Shown here: positions 30,887 through 39,101 of the stretch, one piece after another | Layout of the letters: the number at the start of each line of letters is the position of its first letter | Position numbering within the stretch: position 1 is the stretch's first letter | NCBI GenBank assembly: GCA_903900265.1 | Contig: CAIUMM010000177.1 | Location: 1 to 52,607, forward strand | DNA: 52,607 nt | Direction: 5' to 3' | Origin: an uncultured Pseudomonadota bacterium | GTDB lineage: Bacteria > Myxococcota_A > UBA796 > SXON01 | Made by a program: the position numbers and the translations under genes | The notes under the pieces: generated by a model | Database searches by the model: none | The model's input: only the letters and a program-made list of their open reading frames with translations | What the model was told of the DNA's origin: nothing

Positions 30887-33123
30887 CAGGAGCGCCTACG
30901 CGACAAAAGCGCGACAGCCAACAACAGCGCCCCGGTCACGCCGGAGTCGCCCGCGCTCGCGCACCCGCTGCACCGACCTTGGGGTGGAGGAGCCGCGGTG
31001 TCGCTGTCGTCCACGGGCGCGGTGCTGTCGGAGTCCACACGTCCAGAATCGCTGTCCTCGGGGCTGTCGCCGTTGGTGTCGGAGTCCACGCTCGGACACC
31101 GACCGGCGGGGTCCTGAACCCCTGCCCGTCCACACTCCGCCGTGAGCCAGATCGGGCTGGACCACGCCTCATCGGCATCACCGTAGAGCGGCTCTGCGAG
31201 CTGAACGACGTCCAACCAGACCGCCCGATCTACGCCGTCCCAAACGTAGTCCACGCTCCCCGAGGCATCGAGGGTGTTCGGAGCCCACGTTTGCACCGTC
31301 TCCGGCAGGTTTCCCGGGCCGATGGCGACGGTGCGCAATTTCACGGAGGTGATGCGCTGGGTGCCATGCGCCGACCAGCTGAACGTCGGGGCGGCGGCGA
31401 CGTACTCCTGCCCCATCCGCACCGCGCCCCCGTCGTCCACGCTCAAGTCCACGAGCATGCGCTCCCCGGTGGTCGCGTAGGTGTTGCGGTGCTGGAGGTT
31501 CTCGAAGATGCCCGCACGGGTCAACGCGGGCGACCGCACCGCAGCGAGGCCAGAGCGCACGTTCTTGACGGAAAATGGGTTCCCCATCCACCCGTCGTGA
31601 TTGTCACTCGCCGCGATGAACCCCATGCGATTGCCCTGCGCGAGCGCGTCGGGGATGCTGCCTACGCGGTCCTCGGGCACCATGTCAAAACCCCACTCCG
31701 AGTAGACCTCTGCCGTGGTTCGCACCTCGTTGTTGACCGAAGCGCCGCCGAAGCTGCGGCCGGTGTACAGCGTCGCGTGCGGGATGACTACGGTCTGAAT
31801 TCCGCTCTCCAGCAGCTGTGCGGCGTAGGCGTACGGCCCCTGCGTGGAGTCAAAAGCGCCGATGCCGTCAGGCGATTCGACCGCGTCGTAGTGCGCGCCT
31901 ATCGGGGCGTCACAGGTGTCAAAGTAGAAGTTGTGGTGGCCTTGGTTCGCGCCGCCGATGTGGTCGCCCATCCACTCGAAGCCCAGCATCGCGATGTAGC
32001 GACCGTCTTCGCTCTCGCCGACGCAATTCTCTTGCCGCTCCGCCCAAAGCGACGCGCCGTCGATCTCGATGGGCTCGGCCTTTTGGGACTCTGAAGAGAA
32101 ATCCAGCCCGATCACGTCGCGGGCGTAGGCGATGTTCTCGTCTACGTAGGCGCCGGAGTCGTCAACGTAGCTGTGACCGTGATGAACGTGCAGATCGCCC
32201 CAGTACACGTTGAACTCCGGCGGCGTCGCAGGATCATAGACGAGGATCGGGTTGGAGGTCCCCACGCTGCCGTCGGACCCAGCCACTGTCACCCGAGCGA
32301 CCTCGCCCGCGGTGTCCAAGTTCACGTGCACCATCGCTACGCCGTGATCGTCGGCCGTCACCGACGTGGTCGCGCCTCCGTAGGCGTCATTGACCGAGAG
32401 GGCTCCTTCCCAACCTTCGATCGGGTTTCCCAGCGCGTCAAGCACGGCGACGCGAAGATCGGCGCCCACGCCGGCCGGAACTTGGGATGGCGCGGTGACG
32501 AGCAGCGTCTTGACGACCGACTCCGCGACCACATCAAAGCTCGGTACGGTCGACAACGGCGCCAGCGCGCTGCCCCCGATCGACTCGTAGGCGGGGATCT
32601 CGACGCGGTGCCACGCGCGATCGCTCATCTCAAAACCGCAGTTTTCACCCAGCGAGACGTCCCCGTACGTAACGACGATCTCGTCGCCTTCCACCAGCAC
32701 GTCGGCGTCCAACACGATGTCCGTGTAGGCGTAGTCGTTGAGCCCCGCCGTCTCGTCCACGTTCCGACTGACGGTGACGGCGGCGCCGGTAGAGGACCGA
32801 GCGGTCATCAACCCGATGGACGAGGATTGGGCGTCGGTCTGCGAGGTACACGCGTCGGGATCAAAGGTGATCCGACCCCATTTTGCCCAGGTCATTCCAT
32901 GAAAAAGCGGGTCTTCGATCCGCAGGCTGTCTCCCGGCCCCATGCCCGACGGGCCAACCACATAGTGGTACTCAAAGCTTGCCTTCTCGTTGACGACAAA
33001 CTGATCTTCCGACAAGTACGCCGTCCCCGACGGAGAGCGCCCCCCACGATCGGGTTCGGGCCTGCGCTCGGCGTGCCAGTCCAGCGGGCCAGGCAGCAAG
33101 CAGAGCACCCACCACGCGAGCAT
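30886..33123 (-). CDS. DUF3604 protein with MYXO-CTERM-like anchor
   Basis: A 745-residue exported protein. A short hydrophobic N-terminus (MLAWWVLCLLPG) is followed by Ig-like beta domains (about 30-300). A DUF3604 domain begins at VYWGDLHVHHGHS (about 310), a PHP-type metal motif; HATLY, SDNHDG and AEVYSEWG are further motifs. Near residue 690 comes a Ser/Asp/Thr-rich linker, then CSGCASAGDSG, a hydrophobic helix (ALLLAVALL) and SRRRS: the Cys-helix-Arg plan of MYXO-CTERM sorting tails. It likely acts on the cell surface, possibly as a phosphoesterase. It abuts the oxidoreductase gene upstream. Confidence 0.78.
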   Translation of the reverse strand: MLAWWVLCLLPGPLDWHAERRPEPDRGGRSPSGTAYLSEDQFVVNEKASFEYHYVVGPSGMGPGDSLRIEDPLFHGMTWAKWGRITFDPDACTSQTDAQSSSIGLMTARSSTGAAVTVSRNVDETAGLNDYAYTDIVLDADVLVEGDEIVVTYGDVSLGENCGFEMSDRAWHRVEIPAYESIGGSALAPLSTVPSFDVVAESVVKTLLVTAPSQVPAGVGADLRVAVLDALGNPIEGWEGALSVNDAYGGATTSVTADDHGVAMVHVNLDTAGEVARVTVAGSDGSVGTSNPILVYDPATPPEFNVYWGDLHVHHGHSYVDDSGAYVDENIAYARDVIGLDFSSESQKAEPIEIDGASLWAERQENCVGESEDGRYIAMLGFEWMGDHIGGANQGHHNFYFDTCDAPIGAHYDAVESPDGIGAFDSTQGPYAYAAQLLESGIQTVVIPHATLYTGRSFGGASVNNEVRTTAEVYSEWGFDMVPEDRVGSIPDALAQGNRMGFIAASDNHDGWMGNPFSVKNVRSGLAAVRSPALTRAGIFENLQHRNTYATTGERMLVDLSVDDGGAVRMGQEYVAAAPTFSWSAHGTQRITSVKLRTVAIGPGNLPETVQTWAPNTLDASGSVDYVWDGVDRAVWLDVVQLAEPLYGDADEAWSSPIWLTAECGRAGVQDPAGRCPSVDSDTNGDSPEDSDSGRVDSDSTAPVDDSDTAAPPPQGRCSGCASAGDSGVTGALLLAVALLSRRRS

Positions 33124-34596
33124 TCAGCGGGCCTCGTCGAGGCCGATGCGCACCGCGAGATCACTGCGCAGCACGCGGTTCGGGTCTGCCCGCTGACGAA
33201 GCGCGCGGAAGGCGGCGATCTTCTGCTGCCCCCAGCCGCGCTGAAAGTCCTGCGGCCGCATCAGCGCATCCTTCGCAGGGTAGAATTTTCCACCTGCCGC
33301 GAGGACGATCTCGTTCATCTCGTAGCACATCTTCCAAAGCGCCTCGCGGTTGCTGGCGGTGATCGGAAAATCCATCGCCATCGAGTAGCCGTCGAGGGCG
33401 TGGGACAACAAAAAGTTGTCCGCACGATACCGCTTCATGACGCCGAGGTAGCTCACCAACCCTCGGGCCTGATTCAGCCGCAGGATGTCCTTGAAGGCCT
33501 GCCGCGCAGTCTCCTTAGGAATGAAAGGTTGATACTGGATAAAGCCGCCCGGCTGATAGGCGTTGCGCCACGTGGGCACGTAGTCGAGCAGAAAGTGGAA
33601 GGCGACGTGCGGCTGCTTGTAGGCCGCGCGAGGGGACAACACGCTGGCGAAATACTTGCCGGTGTTGACCAGCTGCATTCCGAGGTTGAAGTTGAACAAA
33701 CCAAGCACGCTCCCAACCACGCCGCGCGGCACGCCGAGGATGGTGCCGGGGAGGTCCTGCCGGGCGGGATCGAGCATCGGCACGCCCTCCGGATCCTGAT
33801 CGGCGTGCAGGTACAACGCGCGGTGGATCTGACCACGCCCGAGCCCCGAGCCCGAAGCGATGCAGTCCACCCAGCTGACCAAATAGTCGCTGTCCGCGCC
33901 GTGCGCCTCGAAGTAGTCGAACTGCTCATCGAGGTTGCGCGCCGGGATCTGCTCGACCGAGAGGCGCCCGCTCTCCACGCGCTTGAGCTGGAGCCGGATG
34001 CGCGTAAACGTGCCGAGCATCCCGAATCCCGAGATCGCGGCGTGAAAAAAGTCCGCGTTCTCGGTACGGGACAGCAAGAGCTGCTCCCCCGCCGGCGTGA
34101 CAAAATCCGCCTCGATGACGTGGTCGCCGGTGCCCCCGAGTCGAAAGTGGTTTTTTCCATGAATGTTCATGGCGAGACACCCGCCGATCGTCGGGAACAT
34201 CGTGCCCGGGACCACAGCAGGCCACCATCCGTCCTTCAGACAGAGCCGCCACACATCTTCGATCGTGACGCCGGGCTCCACGTCGATGACGCCGGTCGCG
34301 GGGTCCCACGCGATCACCCGCCGCATCCCGGTCATGTCGAGCACGAGGTTGCCCCCGTTCATCGCCGCATCTCCGTAGCTCCTGCCGCTCCCCCGCAGCG
34401 CCACGGTGTACCCTTCCCGCTGCGCGTTCAGCATCAGCTGCTGCACCTCCGCGCCGGATTGAGGACGAGCGAACATCGAGACCGACCGCGTCGCAAACCC
34501 GAAGCCGTCGTAAACACGACGTGGAAGCTGGATGATAGGCGTGCCTATCTCCGGTTGCATCGGGAACGAAGAAGAGAGAGGAGAAGCAGCGGACAT
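33124..34596 (-). CDS. FAD-dependent oxidoreductase, DprE1-like
   Basis: A 490-residue PCMH-type flavoenzyme. Residues about 60-75 carry ALRGSGRSYGDAAMN, close to DprE1 GLGRSYGDNAQN; MNIHGKNHF matches DprE1 CDIHGKNHH; AYQPGGFIQYQPFIP and FYPAKDALM match AYGPAGFLQYQFVIP and LYTAKDSRT; DPNRVLRSDLAVR matches the C-terminus. In mycobacteria DprE1 oxidises decaprenyl-phospho-ribose for arabinan synthesis; the substrate here could be another polyprenyl-linked or free sugar. The mycobacterial BTZ-sensitive Cys region is not conserved. Start at the first Met of the family-like N-terminus; MQPEIG downstream is an alternative. Confidence 0.75.
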   Translation of the reverse strand: MSAASPLSSSFPMQPEIGTPIIQLPRRVYDGFGFATRSVSMFARPQSGAEVQQLMLNAQREGYTVALRGSGRSYGDAAMNGGNLVLDMTGMRRVIAWDPATGVIDVEPGVTIEDVWRLCLKDGWWPAVVPGTMFPTIGGCLAMNIHGKNHFRLGGTGDHVIEADFVTPAGEQLLLSRTENADFFHAAISGFGMLGTFTRIRLQLKRVESGRLSVEQIPARNLDEQFDYFEAHGADSDYLVSWVDCIASGSGLGRGQIHRALYLHADQDPEGVPMLDPARQDLPGTILGVPRGVVGSVLGLFNFNLGMQLVNTGKYFASVLSPRAAYKQPHVAFHFLLDYVPTWRNAYQPGGFIQYQPFIPKETARQAFKDILRLNQARGLVSYLGVMKRYRADNFLLSHALDGYSMAMDFPITASNREALWKMCYEMNEIVLAAGGKFYPAKDALMRPQDFQRGWGQQKIAAFRALRQRADPNRVLRSDLAVRIGLDEAR

Positions 34597-34688
34597 TGCG
34601 GCTACTATAGCCACCCTTTCTGCCCGCGGCGCGCCGCCCACGCTACCAGAACGTGCGGTCCGGCGGGTTTCCGGATTAGCAGCGACGG

Positions 34689-35471
34689 GTGAACATCCTA
34701 AGCGCGCTCGGCGCGACGATCATCGCGCAATTTGAGGCCCTCGGCGGCTACCTGCTTTTCGTGGGAAAGAGCGCCACCGCAGGATTTTTGCCGCCCTATC
34801 GGGTGCGGTTGCTGCTCAAACAGATGCACTTTGTAGGCGTCGAGTCGCTGACGATCGTCGTCATCACCAGCATCTTCACCGGCATGGTGTTCGCGATTCA
34901 GGCCGAGATCGGCTTCTCCCAGTTTGGCGCCAACGGGCTGATCGGCGGCATCGTCGCGCTCTCGCTGACCCGCGAGCTCTCGCCGGTGCTCACCGCGTTG
35001 ATGGTGAACGGACGTGTGGGCAGCGCGATGGCCGCGGAGCTCGGCACGATGCGCGTGACCGAGCAGGTCGACGCGCTCGAGAGCATGGCGATCGACCCCA
35101 TGCAGTACCTCGTCGCGCCACGCGTGCTCGCCTCGATCGTGATGGTGCCGGCGCTGACGATGATCTTCAACGTGATCGGCCTCGCCGGATGCTGGTACGT
35201 GGCCGTACAGCAGCTTCAGGTCCCGGAAGGCGGCTTTTGGGCCCGAATCTGGTGGTTTGTGGACGAAGACGACGTGTTGGGCGGGTGCTTCAAAGGAGCG
35301 GTGTTCGGCTTCATCCTGTCGTCCATTGGCTGCTACCAGGGCTTCCACACCCGCGGCGGCGCGGAAGGCGTTGGACGTGCGACCACGCGGGCCGTGGTGA
35401 TCTCGGGGGTGCTCATCCTGACCAGCGACTACTTCCTGACCCGCATCCTCGCCCCGCTCTCGGTCGGGTAG
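34689..35471 (+). CDS. mlaE: MlaE family ABC permease
   Basis: A 260-residue permease with five or six transmembrane helices. The MlaE signature is present: FTGMVFAIQAEIGFSQFGA, LTRELSPVLTALMVNGRVGSAMAAELGTMRVTEQVDAL (coupling helix) and the conserved APRVLAS. It moves phospholipids between membranes together with MlaF. GTG start. mlaF follows four bases later. No MCE-domain (MlaD) gene follows within this window. Confidence 0.92.
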   Translation: MNILSALGATIIAQFEALGGYLLFVGKSATAGFLPPYRVRLLLKQMHFVGVESLTIVVITSIFTGMVFAIQAEIGFSQFGANGLIGGIVALSLTRELSPVLTALMVNGRVGSAMAAELGTMRVTEQVDALESMAIDPMQYLVAPRVLASIVMVPALTMIFNVIGLAGCWYVAVQQLQVPEGGFWARIWWFVDEDDVLGGCFKGAVFGFILSSIGCYQGFHTRGGAEGVGRATTRAVVISGVLILTSDYFLTRILAPLSVG

Positions 35472-35475
35472 CCGG

Positions 35476-36315
35476 ATGCAGACTGCCATTCAAGAGACGC
35501 CCGGCATCCAGATCACCGCGCTGAAGAAGGCTTTTGGTCAGCAGCAGGTGCTGGATGGCGTAGATCTCGAAGTGCCGCGGGGCAAGATCACCGTGGTGAT
35601 CGGACGGTCCGGCACCGGGAAAAGCGTGCTGTTGAAGCATGTGATGGGGCTGATCGTGCCCGATTCGGGCTCCGTCCGTGTCGGCAACGACCTGCTCGCG
35701 GATCTGGGCCCGCGCGCGCTCCGGAACGTGCGGTTTCGATTTGGGATGGTGTTTCAGAACGCCGCGCTCTTCGACTCGATGGACGTGTTCGAGAACGTGG
35801 CGTTCCCGCTTCGAGAGCACGGAATCGAGCACGGGCTACACCCGGGACAGCAGGGGACCCCGTTGGGGACCGCGCGCCTGCGAGGACGTGCGCGCGAAGC
35901 GGCGATCCGCGAGCGCGTAGAAGGCATGCTCGCCGCCGTCGGGCTTCGGGACATGGGGTACAAGGCGGTCTCGGAGCTGTCCGGCGGCATGCGCAAGCGC
36001 GTGGGTCTGGCGAGAGCCTTGGTACGAGGCCCCGAGTTCTTGTTGTACGACGAGCCTACCACCGGCCTTGACCCGATCATGACGGCGCAGATCGACAACC
36101 TCATCCGCGCCACCCAAGACGCCAACCCCGGCATCACCTCGCTGGTCATCAGCCACGACATGGCGGCGAGCTTCCGCATCGCTGACCACATGGCGATGCT
36201 CTACGAAGGCAAGATCCGCATGAACGGCACACCTGCGGAGATCCGTTCCACCGCGGACCCCGTGGTCCGGCAGTTCATCGAAGGTCGCCTCGACGGACCG
36301 ATCCCGCTGGGATGA
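35476..36315 (+). CDS. mlaF: MlaF family ABC ATPase
   Basis: A 279-residue ABC ATPase: Walker A GRSGTGKS at 43-50, Q-loop near FGMVFQNAALFDSM, signature LSGGMRKRVGLARAL, Walker B FLLYDEPTTGLDP, and H-loop VISHD. Compared with E. coli MlaF it has an insertion of about 25-30 residues after the Q-loop (HGIEHGLHPGQQGTPLGTARLRGR). It powers phospholipid transport through MlaE. Its stop is nine bases from the stop of the convergent small membrane protein gene. Confidence 0.92.
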   Translation: MQTAIQETPGIQITALKKAFGQQQVLDGVDLEVPRGKITVVIGRSGTGKSVLLKHVMGLIVPDSGSVRVGNDLLADLGPRALRNVRFRFGMVFQNAALFDSMDVFENVAFPLREHGIEHGLHPGQQGTPLGTARLRGRAREAAIRERVEGMLAAVGLRDMGYKAVSELSGGMRKRVGLARALVRGPEFLLYDEPTTGLDPIMTAQIDNLIRATQDANPGITSLVISHDMAASFRIADHMAMLYEGKIRMNGTPAEIRSTADPVVRQFIEGRLDGPIPLG

Positions 36316-36324
36316 CGGCGCCGA

Positions 36325-36636
36325 TCAGAGCGCGTCGGGATCCTGTACGGCCCAGCGACCGCTCTCTCGGCGCCAGACCTGCAGCGTACCGGGCTCTTCG
36401 CCTCGTCCAAAGCGGAGCTCCAGGCTCTCGCCGTTCCGTTCACCCAGCGCGCGCACCGATCGACCAAAGCCTTCGCGCGCCCACACGAGCCCAAGCCGGT
36501 TGACCACCGGCGCCGCGAGCGCGTGCACCTCCACCCGGACCAACCAAGCGCTCCCCCACAGCGACCACAGCACCGCGACAAGCACGAGGATGCCTGCCAG
36601 CTCGGAGCTTGCGATGGTCCCGTCCACATAGATCAT
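36325..36636 (-). CDS. Small membrane protein, unknown
   Basis: A 103-residue protein with a single transmembrane helix (LAGILVLVAVLWSLWGSAWLV, about 13-33) followed by a basic soluble part. The ATG has GAGG eight bases upstream, located inside the last codons/stop region of the MBL gene, so the two are one operon. No family recognised. Confidence 0.55.
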   Translation of the reverse strand: MIYVDGTIASSELAGILVLVAVLWSLWGSAWLVRVEVHALAAPVVNRLGLVWAREGFGRSVRALGERNGESLELRFGRGEEPGTLQVWRRESGRWAVQDPDAL

Positions 36637-36646
36637 CGGGCCAACC

Positions 36647-37498
36647 TCACAGCACGATCTCCATCCCCTCGCGGGCCAACTCCACCTGCGGCTCGGTAGC
36701 CGTAGACCACGCCGCCGCGAGCACATCGAGGTCCGCGTCCGACGCATCCGGCGCGTGATGAAAGAGCAGCAGCTTCTTGACGCCAGCCGCCTTGCAAAGC
36801 GCGTAGGCATACTCTGGATAAGAATGTCCCCACGTCATCTTTTCCAGATATTCGTTGAGCGAGAACATCGTGTCGAAGATGACCACGTCGGCGTTCCGGA
36901 AAAGGTCGATGATCTGCAGCTCCCGACCGTTTGGATCGAGGCCTCCCGCGATCCCCTCGCCAGGGCGCGAGAGCGGCGCGGTGTCGGTGACGTAGACCGC
37001 CGCGCGCCCGTTGCGCTCAATCCGGTAGGCACAGGAGCCGCCGGGATGGTTCAACGAAGCCGCCTTCAGCTGCCACGGGCCACAGAAAAACGTCTGCCCC
37101 GGACGCACCGCCGCGAACTGCACCTTTGCAGGCACCTCAGTCATGCGTACGGGATGGAAAATCCCATTCAAAAACCGAGCGATGCGGTCACGCGTGCCAT
37201 CGGGATGAAACGCCGGCGCCGTGACGGTGATCTCAAAGGATGGAGCGAAGATCGGCGCAAAAAATGGAAACCCGAACAGGTGATCCATGTGGAAGTGCGT
37301 GAACACCACATGAACCTCCCGCTGAGCGCGGGCAAAAAGCGTAGGACCGAGCTTGCGAGCGCCCGTGCCGCAATCAAATACGACGGTCGGTAGCCCATCG
37401 GCCGTAACCTCAATGCACGAGGTGTTCCCTCCGTACTTTGCGGTCTCCGTGCCAGGCACCGGGAACGATCCACGCACACCCCAAAGGCGTACAGTCAT
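36647..37498 (-). CDS. MBL-fold phosphodiesterase-like hydrolase
   Basis: A 283-residue protein starting MTVRLWGVRGSFPVPG, the N-terminal strand typical of the cyclic-nucleotide phosphodiesterase/RNase Z-like branch of the MBL fold, with KYGGNTSC at 21-28. Metal motif FTHFHMDHLFGF carries H68, H70, D72, H73; further ligands are H in SLNHPGGS, D in YVTDTAP and H in FHHAPD. Substrate could be a cyclic nucleotide or other phosphodiester. Met codons at 37558 and 37519 are upstream alternatives. Downstream of tRNA-Arg on the same strand. Confidence 0.82.
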   Translation of the reverse strand: MTVRLWGVRGSFPVPGTETAKYGGNTSCIEVTADGLPTVVFDCGTGARKLGPTLFARAQREVHVVFTHFHMDHLFGFPFFAPIFAPSFEITVTAPAFHPDGTRDRIARFLNGIFHPVRMTEVPAKVQFAAVRPGQTFFCGPWQLKAASLNHPGGSCAYRIERNGRAAVYVTDTAPLSRPGEGIAGGLDPNGRELQIIDLFRNADVVIFDTMFSLNEYLEKMTWGHSYPEYAYALCKAAGVKKLLLFHHAPDASDADLDVLAAAWSTATEPQVELAREGMEIVL

Positions 37499-37573
37499 GG
37501 CGCTCTCAACGGCGGTCATCTGCTCGTGTGCCTCGCGAGGAAGAGAGTCGCTCTCCACCGTAGTGAATGCAAG

Positions 37574-37650
37574 TGGTGCGCGGTACAGGATTCGAACCTG
37601 TGGCCTACAGCTCCGGAGGCTGTCGCTCTATCCAGCTGAGCTAACCGCGC
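37574..37650 (-). tRNA. tRNA-Arg (anticodon CCG)
   Basis: Minus strand: acceptor GCGCGGT/ACCGCGC, D-arm TAGCTCAGCTGGATAGAGC, anticodon arm ACAGC-CTCCGGA-GCTGT giving CCG, T-arm CAGGTTCGAATCCTG, encoded CCA. 77 bases. Confidence 0.96.
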
Positions 37651-37670
37651 AGCATTTCGCCAATATCGAG

Positions 37671-37684
37671 GCAGTGCGCACTGC
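37671..37684. repeat. Perfect 14-bp palindrome upstream of tRNA-Arg
   Basis: GCAGTGCGCACTGC is fully self-complementary. It lies in the 82-base space between tRNA-Arg and the divergent glycosyltransferase gene, 20 bases before the tRNA, where a regulator or the RNA polymerase would bind. Confidence 0.6.
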
Positions 37685-37732
37685 GCAATGACAACCTGTA
37701 CGGAATGGACAGGTCGGCGATAGACCGGGCAG

Positions 37733-39037
37733 ATGGCGTCGCTCCGCGTCCTTCAGGTTGTGCATGGTTTCCCTCCGCGTGAAAACGCAGGAACGGAGCA
37801 GTATACCGCCATGCTCTCGGAACGACTCCGGGCCCGAGGGCACACGGTGCACACCTTCGCGGCGACCCTCGCCCCCGGCCGCCCGATGTACAGCACCTTC
37901 GGGGACGCGCACGTGACGCGGATCGTGAACAATGTACCGGGGCGCGAGACCCGTCACGACGGCGCCGATCCCACCATCGACCGGGCCTTCCAGCGCGTGC
38001 GCGACGAATTCAAGCCCGATCTCGTGCACATTCAGCACCTCGCAGGCTTGTCGTCCTCCTTGCCGCTGGGCGAGATTCCCACCGTTTGGACCCTCCACGA
38101 CGGCTGGGCCTGGTGCGCGTCCGGGGGGTTGGAGCTGCGCGCCGACGCGCCTCAAAGCCCCTGCGAAGGCCCGAGCGCACGCTGCGCCGCGTGTGCGTCC
38201 GCGTGGCTCCACGACAGCGCTGGGGTTGACCGGGCGCTGACCGGGGCCCAAAAACTTGCTGCGTGGATCCCCGCGGATCGCCTGCACCGCCTGTGGAAAG
38301 CGCTCCCCCTCCGCGTTCGCGGGCGCGTCGTGGGACAGCCGGGCAAGCCGGTCACCACCGAGCAGCTGGACCGTAGAACAACGGCATTTCAGACCCTTGC
38401 CGCTCGGTGCACGATGGTCGCGCCGAGCCGATTCCTCGCCGAGCGCGCCAAACAGCAGGGGCTGGGCCGGGTTCAGGTGATCCCGCACGGCATCGAGGCC
38501 GCGGGGTCCTTCCCTGCCCGCGAGCAACATGCGACGAAGGACGCCCCGTTCGTGTTCCTCGGCACGCTCGCCCGGCACAAGGGACCGGACCGGGTTCGCG
38601 CCGCCTGGGAGCTTGCGGGAAAGCCAGCCCCGCTGAAGATGTACGGCCCCGCAGGCAACGACCCGGCGTTCGCGGTCGAGAACGATGGCCCTCTCCCGCA
38701 CGCCGAGGTCGCCCCAACGCTGGCCGCCGCGCGCGCGCTGGTGCTCGGCTCGATCTGGCCGGAAAACGCGCCGCTGGTCATCCTGGAGGCCCGCGCGGCC
38801 GGTTGCCCGGTGATCGCCCCTGCGATCGGCGGCATCCCGGAGCTCGTCGAGGACGGCGTCGACGGCTATTTGTACCCCCCAGGCGACGTCACCGCCCTCG
38901 CCGAGCGGTTGCTGCGCCCGTTGCCCCAGACCACACGCCCACCGCCCACGCTGGACGCGCATGTCACGGCGATGGAGCAGGTCTACGCCGAAACGGTGAA
39001 CCGCCGCGCTCGTCAAAAGCGGTCACGGCTCCCCTGA
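37733..39037 (+). CDS. Glycosyltransferase family 4 protein
   Basis: A 434-residue GT-B glycosyltransferase. The N-terminal domain has the GT4 nucleotide-sugar loop HGFPPRENAGTEQYT near 11-25 and DLVHIQHL near 97-104. The middle has a Cys-rich segment (SPCEGPSARCAACAS). The C-terminal domain shows VIPHGIEAAG, FLGTLARHKGPDR and PENAPLVILEARAAGCPVIA, the E-x7-E-like donor-binding motif. It should transfer a sugar from an activated donor to a cell-surface polysaccharide or lipid; the linkage is unknown. Confidence 0.88.
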   Translation: MASLRVLQVVHGFPPRENAGTEQYTAMLSERLRARGHTVHTFAATLAPGRPMYSTFGDAHVTRIVNNVPGRETRHDGADPTIDRAFQRVRDEFKPDLVHIQHLAGLSSSLPLGEIPTVWTLHDGWAWCASGGLELRADAPQSPCEGPSARCAACASAWLHDSAGVDRALTGAQKLAAWIPADRLHRLWKALPLRVRGRVVGQPGKPVTTEQLDRRTTAFQTLAARCTMVAPSRFLAERAKQQGLGRVQVIPHGIEAAGSFPAREQHATKDAPFVFLGTLARHKGPDRVRAAWELAGKPAPLKMYGPAGNDPAFAVENDGPLPHAEVAPTLAAARALVLGSIWPENAPLVILEARAAGCPVIAPAIGGIPELVEDGVDGYLYPPGDVTALAERLLRPLPQTTRPPPTLDAHVTAMEQVYAETVNRRARQKRSRLP

Positions 39038-39101
39038 GACCTGCGCTTGCGCTTGCGGCTCCCGGGTCCTTGGAATAGGGCTCGCCGGCTTTGGAGTATT
39101 C

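Noticed and set aside
37571..37660. Integration site at tRNA-Arg
   Set aside because: No integrase, direct repeat of the tRNA 3' end or change in gene character was seen on either side.
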